Of a stretch of 64,000 nucleotides of DNA, positions 59,115-64,000 are shown piece after piece. This DNA comes from Bilophila wadsworthia ATCC 49260. Lineage in GTDB: Bacteria; Desulfobacterota; Desulfovibrionia; Desulfovibrionales; Desulfovibrionaceae. Made by a program: the position numbers and the translations under genes. The first letter of the stretch is position 1. Each line of letters starts with the position of its first letter. The DNA lies in assembly GCF_000701705.1 (NCBI RefSeq), contig NZ_JNJP01000016.1, positions 1 to 64,000 of the forward strand, given 5' to 3'. Below the pieces are notes generated by a model, which searched no databases, had not been told where the DNA came from, and worked only from the letters and a program-made list of their open reading frames with translations.

Positions 59115-60269
59115 ATGAACGCACCCCTCATCCCACAAGCCAACCCCGGCGCGGCGTTCCGCAGCCGGCGCGACGCCCTGCTCAAGGCCGCCGACGACGT
59201 GCTGGACGGCGGCTGGTACATCAACGGCAAACAGGTCCGGCAGTTTGAAGAGTCGTTTGCCGCGTTCTGCTCCGTGAAACATGCCGTCGGCGTGGGCAAC
59301 GGGACTGATGCTATAGAGGTGGCCCTGCGTGCCCTCGGCATCGGCAAGGGCGGCCTCGTGTTCACGGTGTCCCATACCGCCGTCGCGACCGTCGCCGCCA
59401 TCGAATGCGCAGGAGCGACGCCCGTACTCGTGGACGTCGATCCGGTGACCTATACCATGTCGCCGGAAAGCCTCGCCAAAGCGCTTGAGGCCGCCCGCGC
59501 GGGCCGTTATCCGGGCAAACCCGCCGCCGTGCTGCCGGTACACCTCTACGGATGCTGCGCCGATCTGGATGCGATCCGCGCCGTCGCGGGGGATCTGCCA
59601 CTCATCGAAGACTGCGCACAGGCCCACGGCGCGGCCTATAAGGGCCGTCCCGCCGGGTCCACCGGCATCGCCGGGACGTTCAGCTTTTATCCGACCAAGA
59701 ATCTCGGCGCGGTGGGCGACGGCGGCTGCGTCGTCACCTCCGACGACGCCCTTGCCGAACGTATCCGCAGCGTGCGCGAGTACGGCTGGCGGACGCATTA
59801 CCTGAGCAGCGAGCCCGGCATCAATACCCGGCTCGACGAATTGCAGGCCGCCTTCCTCAATGTCCTCCTGCCCGAACTGCCCGCCAAGAACGCCAAACGC
59901 CGCGCGCTGGCGGAGCTCTACCGCCGCGAGCTGTCCGGCGTCCCCGGCCTTGTCCTGCCGACGATTCCGGATGCCGTGGAACCGGTTTACCATCTCTATG
60001 TCGTCCAATGCCCGGATCGCGACGAGGTGCAAAGGCGGCTCCGCGACAGGGGCGTGGGCACTGCCGTCCACTACCCCTTCCCGGTGCACCTTCAGGATGC
60101 CTACCGGGGCAGCGTGGCGCTCGCGCCGGACGGCCTGCCCGTTACCGAGGCGATCATGCCGCGCATCCTCAGCCTGCCCATGTATCCCGAACTCTCCGAG
60201 GCCGACGGCGTTGCCGTCGCCGGAGCCGTCCGCGATGTCGTTTCCTCTCTGACCAAGGAGCGTGCATGA
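59115..60269 (+). CDS. DegT/DnrJ/EryC1 sugar aminotransferase
   Basis: 384 residues; ATG 59115 is eight bases after the epimerase stop. PLP-enzyme of the nucleotide-sugar aminotransferase family (PF01041): VGNGTDAIEVALRALGI, IEDCAQAHGAAYKG (Asp contacting pyridine N) and FSFYPTKNLGAVGDGGCV with the Schiff-base Lys. RTHYLSSEPGINTRLDELQAAFL closes the site. It aminates a keto-sugar made by the upstream SDR enzyme, forming an amino-deoxy-sugar for a surface glycan. The stop overlaps the start of the next gene (ATGA). Confidence 0.94.
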   Translation: MNAPLIPQANPGAAFRSRRDALLKAADDVLDGGWYINGKQVRQFEESFAAFCSVKHAVGVGNGTDAIEVALRALGIGKGGLVFTVSHTAVATVAAIECAGATPVLVDVDPVTYTMSPESLAKALEAARAGRYPGKPAAVLPVHLYGCCADLDAIRAVAGDLPLIEDCAQAHGAAYKGRPAGSTGIAGTFSFYPTKNLGAVGDGGCVVTSDDALAERIRSVREYGWRTHYLSSEPGINTRLDELQAAFLNVLLPELPAKNAKRRALAELYRRELSGVPGLVLPTIPDAVEPVYHLYVVQCPDRDEVQRRLRDRGVGTAVHYPFPVHLQDAYRGSVALAPDGLPVTEAIMPRILSLPMYPELSEADGVAVAGAVRDVVSSLTKERA

Positions 60270-61054
60270 GTTCCGACACGTCCGGAAAACCCACCATTAC
60301 GGGTCTGGTCCTCACCTACAACGGCGAACGCCTGCTCGGGAAATGTCTTGAGTCGCTCGCGTTCTGTGACGCCGTCATCGTCGTGGACTCGTTCAGTTCC
60401 GACGCCACGGAATCCATCGCCCGGGAGCACGGCGCGACGTTCGTGCAGCATCCCTGGAGCGGAGCCCTCCCCCAGTTCGAATACGCCCTCGGCCTCGTCG
60501 AAACCGATTGGGTGGTTTCCCTCGATCAGGACGAAATCTGTTCGGAACCGCTCCGTGACGCCATCCTTGCCGCCCTGCCCGGCGCGCCCGCCGATCTCTG
60601 CGGCTTCACTCCAGCGCGGCGCTCGTGGTATTACGACCGTTTCCTCAAGCACAGCGGCTGGTATCCCGATCGCCTCCTGCGCGTTTTCCGCCGCAACGGT
60701 GTCCACTTCACCCAGAGCGGCGCGCACGAGCACATCGACCCCAACGGGCGCACGCGGGAACTCGACGGCGACATCCTGCACTATCCCTACAAACATTTCC
60801 GGGAACATTTGGACAAGATCAACTCCTATGCCCAGCAGGGGGCCGACGATCTCGCGGCGCGCGGCAAAAAGGGCGGCCTCGCCCTCGGCGTGCTGCACGG
60901 CATCGGGCGGTTCCTCCGTATCTACCTGCTCAAAAAAGGCTTCCTTGACGGCAAGGCCGGGGTCATCAACGCGGTCCACGGGGCGTTTTACGCGTTTCTC
61001 AAATACGTCAGGGTCGATGAAGGCAACTGGGGTTTTCCCTACAACCACCGTTAA
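60266..61054 (+). CDS. Family 2 glycosyltransferase (WaaE/KdtX-like)
   Basis: 262 residues from ATG 60266, overlapping the aminotransferase stop by four bases with AAGGAG upstream. GT-A fold: ITGLVLTYNGERLLGKCLESLAFCDAVIVVDSFSSDATESIA and VVSLDQDEICSEPLRDAI (the D-x-D metal motif). The middle YDRFLKHSGWYPDRLLRVFRRNGVHFTQSGAHEHI resembles lipopolysaccharide core beta-1,4-glucosyltransferases of the WaaE/KdtX type. A C-terminal helix (ALGVLHGIGRFLRIYLLKKGFL) may touch the membrane. It probably adds the modified sugar to LPS core or another surface glycan. Confidence 0.92.
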   Translation: MSSDTSGKPTITGLVLTYNGERLLGKCLESLAFCDAVIVVDSFSSDATESIAREHGATFVQHPWSGALPQFEYALGLVETDWVVSLDQDEICSEPLRDAILAALPGAPADLCGFTPARRSWYYDRFLKHSGWYPDRLLRVFRRNGVHFTQSGAHEHIDPNGRTRELDGDILHYPYKHFREHLDKINSYAQQGADDLAARGKKGGLALGVLHGIGRFLRIYLLKKGFLDGKAGVINAVHGAFYAFLKYVRVDEGNWGFPYNHR

Positions 61055-61068
61055 AAAAGGGAGAGGAC

Positions 61069-61785
61069 ATGGCCGAACTCAAATACAAGCGCGTACTGCT
61101 CAAGCTCAGCGGCGAGGCGCTCGCCGGGGAAAAACAGATAGGTATTGACCCCCATACGGTTTCAAAGATATGTGCAGAAATAGCCGATGTGGTGGATATG
61201 GGGCTTGAGGTCGCGCTGGTCATCGGCGGCGGCAACATTTTCCGCGGGCTGTCCGCGTCCGCCGAGGGTATGGATCGTTCCTCCGCGGACTACATGGGTA
61301 TGCTCGCCACAGTGCTGAACGCGCTTGCCGTGCAGGACGCGCTGGAAAAGACCGGCCATCCCACCCGCGTGCTTTCGGCCATCGCCATGCAGGAAGTCTG
61401 CGAACCCTATGTCCGCCGCCGCGCCATGCGGCATCTGGAAAAGGGCCGCGTGATCATCTGCGCCGCCGGGACGGGCAATCCGTACTTCACCACGGACACC
61501 GCGGCGGCTCTGCGCGGCATGGAGCTCAAGTGCGACGCCATCATCAAGGCCACCAAGGTCGACGGCGTTTATGACAAGGACCCCATGAAGCACGACGACG
61601 CCGTGATGTTCAAGCACCTCAGCTATGAGGAAACCTTGCGGCGGCATCTCAAGGTCATGGATTCCACGGCCATCACGCTGGCCCAGGAAAACCAGGTCCC
61701 GATCATCGTGTGCAACATGTTCAACGGCAGCATCAAAAAGGTGGTCACGGGCGAGAACCCCGGCACCACCGTCGAAGGAGATTAA
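61069..61785 (+). CDS. pyrH: UMP kinase
   Basis: 238 residues; ATG 61069 with GGGAG upstream. KRVLLKLSGEALAGEKQIGID, VIGGGNIFRG, ATVLNALAVQDALEK, CAAGTGNPYFTTDTAAALR and ATKVDGVYDKDPMKHDDAV are signature blocks of bacterial hexameric UMP kinase. It phosphorylates UMP to UDP, uses UMP from the Upp route among others, and is conserved next to tsf and frr. Here the glycan cassette intervenes between it and tsf. Confidence 0.97.
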   Translation: MAELKYKRVLLKLSGEALAGEKQIGIDPHTVSKICAEIADVVDMGLEVALVIGGGNIFRGLSASAEGMDRSSADYMGMLATVLNALAVQDALEKTGHPTRVLSAIAMQEVCEPYVRRRAMRHLEKGRVIICAAGTGNPYFTTDTAAALRGMELKCDAIIKATKVDGVYDKDPMKHDDAVMFKHLSYEETLRRHLKVMDSTAITLAQENQVPIIVCNMFNGSIKKVVTGENPGTTVEGD

Positions 61786-61790
61786 ACGTT

Positions 61791-62351
61791 ATGGATAAAG
61801 AAAGCGTCTTGCTGGATTCCGAAGATCGCATGGACAAGGCTCTCGGCGCGCTGGATCGCGACTTCAGCCGCCTCCGCACCGGCCGCGCCTCCACCGGCCT
61901 TGTGGACAACATCAAGGTTGATTACTACGGCACGCCCACGCCCATCAGCCAGCTCGCGTCCGTCGCCATACCGGATAGCCGCACCATCACCATCCAGCCC
62001 TGGGATCGCGGCGCGTTCGCCGGCGTGGAAAAGGCCATCCTCAAGTCCGACCTCGGCCTGACCCCTGTGAACGACGGCAAGATCATCCGCATCTCCATCC
62101 CGCCGTTGACCGAAGACCGCCGCAAGGAACTCGGCAAGCTCGCCCGCAAGTCCGGCGAGGAAGCCAAGGTCGCCGTCCGCAACGTCCGCCGCGACGCCAA
62201 CGACCAGCTCAAGAAGCTGGAAAAGGACAAGGCCATCTCCGAGGACGAACTCAAGAAGGCCACCGACGACGTCCAGAAGCTGACGGACAAGTACGTGGCC
62301 AAAGTCGACGAAAAGTGTGCGGCCAAGGAAAAGGAAATCATGGATCTGTAA
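61791..62351 (+). CDS. frr: Ribosome recycling factor
   Basis: 186 residues from ATG 61791 (GAAGGAG upstream), five bases after pyrH. The L-shaped RRF fold is shown by LDRDFSRLRTGRASTGLVDNIKVDYYGTPTPISQLASVAIPDSRTITIQPWD and the C-terminal long-helix pair (LARKSGEEAKVAVRNVRRDANDQLKKLEKDK). Together with EF-G it splits the post-termination ribosome. Confidence 0.98.
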   Translation: MDKESVLLDSEDRMDKALGALDRDFSRLRTGRASTGLVDNIKVDYYGTPTPISQLASVAIPDSRTITIQPWDRGAFAGVEKAILKSDLGLTPVNDGKIIRISIPPLTEDRRKELGKLARKSGEEAKVAVRNVRRDANDQLKKLEKDKAISEDELKKATDDVQKLTDKYVAKVDEKCAAKEKEIMDL

Positions 62352-62472
62352 GAGGTAAGAGCGGGAAGGGGAGGAGACCATATGAAAAAGGTTCCCTTCT
62401 CCCCTTCCCGGCCCCTGCCTCTCATTCTCCTAGGATTTTCGGCTGATGGGGAGCGGCGGATTGGTTCTCCTC
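62352..62472 (+). repeat. Repeat family A copy 7
   Basis: GGGAAGGGGAGGAGACC, a loop, GGTTCCCTTCTCCCCTTCCC, GGCCCCTGCC, GGATTTTCGGCTGA and TGGGGAGCGGCGG. The hairpin begins about ten bases after the frr stop codon. Its right end is more diverged than in copies 3 and 4. Confidence 0.75.
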
Positions 62473-62505
62473 GAAAGGCAGGGAAGACTCTGTTCAGACA
62501 GATTT

Positions 62506-62532
62506 CCTTTGAAAGAGTATCCGTTTCAAAGG
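62506..62532. repeat. Repeat family C copy 2 (27-bp palindromic element)
   Basis: CCTTTGAAA-N6-CCGTTTCAAAGG, with identical arms and spacing to the element at 7695-7721. It lies between the family A repeat and uppS. Confidence 0.6.
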
Positions 62533-62716
62533 TTCGCCCTGCCGGAACATGCCGTTTTCGGTGGAATTCTCACCGGCGGCGTGCCGGGACATCCGGCCTT
62601 AGGCCATTTCAAACCTGAAAGGCCTGACAGCCGCATACCATTGAGGGGTTGGAGAGCGCCGCTTCCGTTTTCCCTTCGGTCTTTTTACGTTGTTACGCTG
62701 AGGTTATCTGACGTCC

Positions 62717-63451
62717 ATGTCCGAACCTTCCCCGCTTCCGATTCCCGCCGCCTCGCTCCCGGCCCACATTGCCATCATCATGGACGGCAACGGCCGCTGG
62801 GCGCAGGAACGCGGCCTGTCCCGCAGCGAAGGCCATAAGGCCGGCGTCCGCGCCGCCAAAGCCATCGTGACCGAGTGCCGCACGCTCGGCATCCGCCACT
62901 TGACGCTCTACACCTTCTCTCAGGAAAACTGGGGCCGCCCCAAGGATGAAGTCAGCCTGCTCTTCCAGCTGCTGGTCAGCTTCCTTGGCGAAGAGCTCCC
63001 CTCCATGGAGCGCAACGGCATCAGCCTGCGCGTATTCGGCGAGCTCGACGGCCTGCCGCTTCCCGCGCGCACGGCCCTGCGCCATGCCATGAACCGCACG
63101 GCGAAGTGTTCCGACATGATCGTCAATCTTGCCCTCAACTATTCGGGGCGGGAAGAAATCCTCCGGGCCGCGCGCCTGCTCATGCAACAGGGCGTCAAGC
63201 CGGAAGCGGTGACGGAAGAGGCGTTCCGCTCATGCCTGTATTCCGCAGGGCAGCCGGACCCTGACCTCATCATCCGCACCAGCGGCGAGCAGCGTATCAG
63301 CAACTACCTGACCTTCCAGAGCGCCTACAGCGAACTCTATTTCACGTCCACCTATTGGCCCGACTTCACGCCCGAAGCCCTGCACAGGGCTCTCGTCGAA
63401 TATGCGGGCCGCAATCGCCGTTTTGGGCTGACGCAGGAGCAGATTCAATGA
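62717..63451 (+). CDS. uppS: Undecaprenyl diphosphate synthase (cis-prenyltransferase)
   Basis: 244 residues; ATG 62717. IAIIMDGNGRWAQERGLSRSEGHKAG is the family's catalytic and phosphate-binding start; TLYTFSQENWGRPKDEV, NLALNYSGREEIL and PDPDLIIRTSGEQRISNYLTFQSAYSELYFT are the other conserved regions. It makes the C55 lipid carrier for peptidoglycan and LPS. Its stop overlaps the start of cdsA (ATGA). The start lies after 365 bases of non-coding DNA, so an own promoter is likely. Confidence 0.97.
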   Translation: MSEPSPLPIPAASLPAHIAIIMDGNGRWAQERGLSRSEGHKAGVRAAKAIVTECRTLGIRHLTLYTFSQENWGRPKDEVSLLFQLLVSFLGEELPSMERNGISLRVFGELDGLPLPARTALRHAMNRTAKCSDMIVNLALNYSGREEILRAARLLMQQGVKPEAVTEEAFRSCLYSAGQPDPDLIIRTSGEQRISNYLTFQSAYSELYFTSTYWPDFTPEALHRALVEYAGRNRRFGLTQEQIQ

Positions 63452-64000
63452 TCATCGCCTCAAAACATTTTCCGAGGATCATCACCGGCGCCGTGCTTGT
63501 GAGCGTCCTCGGAACCGCCCTCTACCTTTCCGGGCCGTACCTTTTCGGCCTGCTGCTCCTGTTTACGCTCGTCGGCCTGTGGGAATTCTACGCCATGTTC
63601 TGGCCGCTCAAGGCCAACATCGGCGGGCGTATCCTCGGCCTTGCGCTCGGCGGCCTGCTCATCACCGCCGCATGGATGCGCCCCGAAATGGTCGTCATGA
63701 CCCTCGCCCTGTCCACGCTGATCCTCGCCTGCATGTTCCTGTTCTGCTGGTCGCACGACGACAAGTACCGCTTTACGCGGGTCGCGGTGCTCGCCGGGGG
63801 GCTGCTGTACGTTCCCATGCTGATCATGCCCGCCCTGAATTTCTCCATTCACGAGCAACTGCTGCTCATCTGTACGGCGGCGGGTTCGGACACGGTGGCC
63901 TATTTCTTCGGTATGCGCTTCGGCAAGCACAAAATCTGGCCCAAAGTCAGCCCCAAGAAGAGCGTCGAAGGCAGCGCCGCCGGGCTCGCCGCCAGCGTGG
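63448..64000 (+). CDS. cdsA: Phosphatidate cytidylyltransferase, 3' part missing (window edge)
   Basis: From ATG 63448 (AGGAG upstream, overlapping uppS as ATGA) the frame stays open to the end of the window, ~184 residues. Several membrane helices (IITGAVLVSVLGTALYLSG, YLFGLLLLFTLVGLWEFYAMF) are followed by SDTVAYFFGMRFGKHKIWPKVSPKKSVEGSAAGL, the start of the CDP-diglyceride synthase signature. It makes CDP-diacylglycerol for phospholipids. The C-terminal membrane part lies outside. Confidence 0.93.
   Translation, partial: MIIASKHFPRIITGAVLVSVLGTALYLSGPYLFGLLLLFTLVGLWEFYAMFWPLKANIGGRILGLALGGLLITAAWMRPEMVVMTLALSTLILACMFLFCWSHDDKYRFTRVAVLAGGLLYVPMLIMPALNFSIHEQLLLICTAAGSDTVAYFFGMRFGKHKIWPKVSPKKSVEGSAAGLAASV

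Noticed and set aside
1..64000. CRISPR arrays, insertion sequences, phage genes, tRNA genes
   Set aside because: No regular spacer-repeat array, transposase, integrase or cloverleaf with a GGTTCGA-type T-loop was seen; repeats present are short intergenic hairpins.

Overview
The window is about 64 kb of high-GC bacterial chromosome. The first ~185 bases are the 5' end of a 16S rRNA gene on the minus strand, and its sequence fits the Desulfovibrionaceae (sulfate- and sulfite-reducing Desulfobacterota). The gene content agrees: several TRAP transporters, a TupA tungstate-binding protein, a YeiH-type anion exporter, acetyl-type methionine synthesis and a NapH-type ferredoxin protein. Bilophila or a close relative is my best guess, but the genus is inferred. 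I see no CRISPR array, insertion sequence, phage or tRNA gene, so this is mostly core and lineage-specific chromosome.

Layout. 1-4 kb: rRNA leader with three tandem promoters, an AMIN-domain protein, a TerC/Alx exporter behind a yybP-ykoY manganese riboswitch, and RlpA. 4.5-18 kb: cell-wall and envelope enzymes (M23 lipoprotein, deacetylase, GH3), Tex, carbonic anhydrase, a DUF305 protein, an EamA transporter, MntP and an unusual CDF metal transporter. 18-21.4 kb: yajC-secD-secF. 21.5-25.2 kb: a sulfur amino-acid block of metA, then metY with an Rrf2 regulator and an exported protein. 25.4-31.5 kb: TupA, a TRAP system with fused DctQM, and an orphan ABC-type binding protein. 31.7-37.4 kb: an NlpC/P60 lipoprotein, a small secreted Ada-like zinc protein, inositol monophosphatase, an alkylation-repair pair (ogt plus a tandem HhH-GPD glycosylase) and a DUF1848 protein. 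37.7-42.2 kb: a three-gene TRAP operon and a NapH-like polyferredoxin. 42.4-49.3 kb: GGDEF protein, CinA, upp-uraA and glutamate dehydrogenase. 50-56 kb: a YeiH-family exporter with a 57-residue membrane protein, a second deacetylase, a DUF1269 protein and a UbiA prenyltransferase. 56.2-64 kb: the conserved rpsB-tsf-pyrH-frr-uppS-cdsA cluster, interrupted between tsf and pyrH by a three-gene sugar/glycan cassette; cdsA runs off the edge.

How the genes fit together. MetA carries the glutamate associated with acetyl-CoA use and MetY is an O-acetylhomoserine sulfhydrylase, so the two together make homocysteine directly from sulfide, which suits a sulfidogen. Two manganese exporters (TerC/Alx and MntP) and the Mn riboswitch point to active manganese control. 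ogt and the glycosylase overlap by 17 bp and form an alkylation-repair operon.

Most intriguing signals. At least seven copies of a ~100-bp intergenic hairpin element (family A) sit mainly at gene 3' ends, and two further small repeat families (B and C) are present. The glycosylase is an end-to-end duplication whose N-terminal half has lost the HhH glycines. The CDF transporter has three tandem C-terminal domains. The DUF1848 protein has a radical-SAM-like CxxxCxxC near its C-terminus. A terminator hairpin contains the Shine-Dalgarno of the next gene. A 57-residue single-pass membrane protein is encoded just downstream of the YeiH-family exporter.
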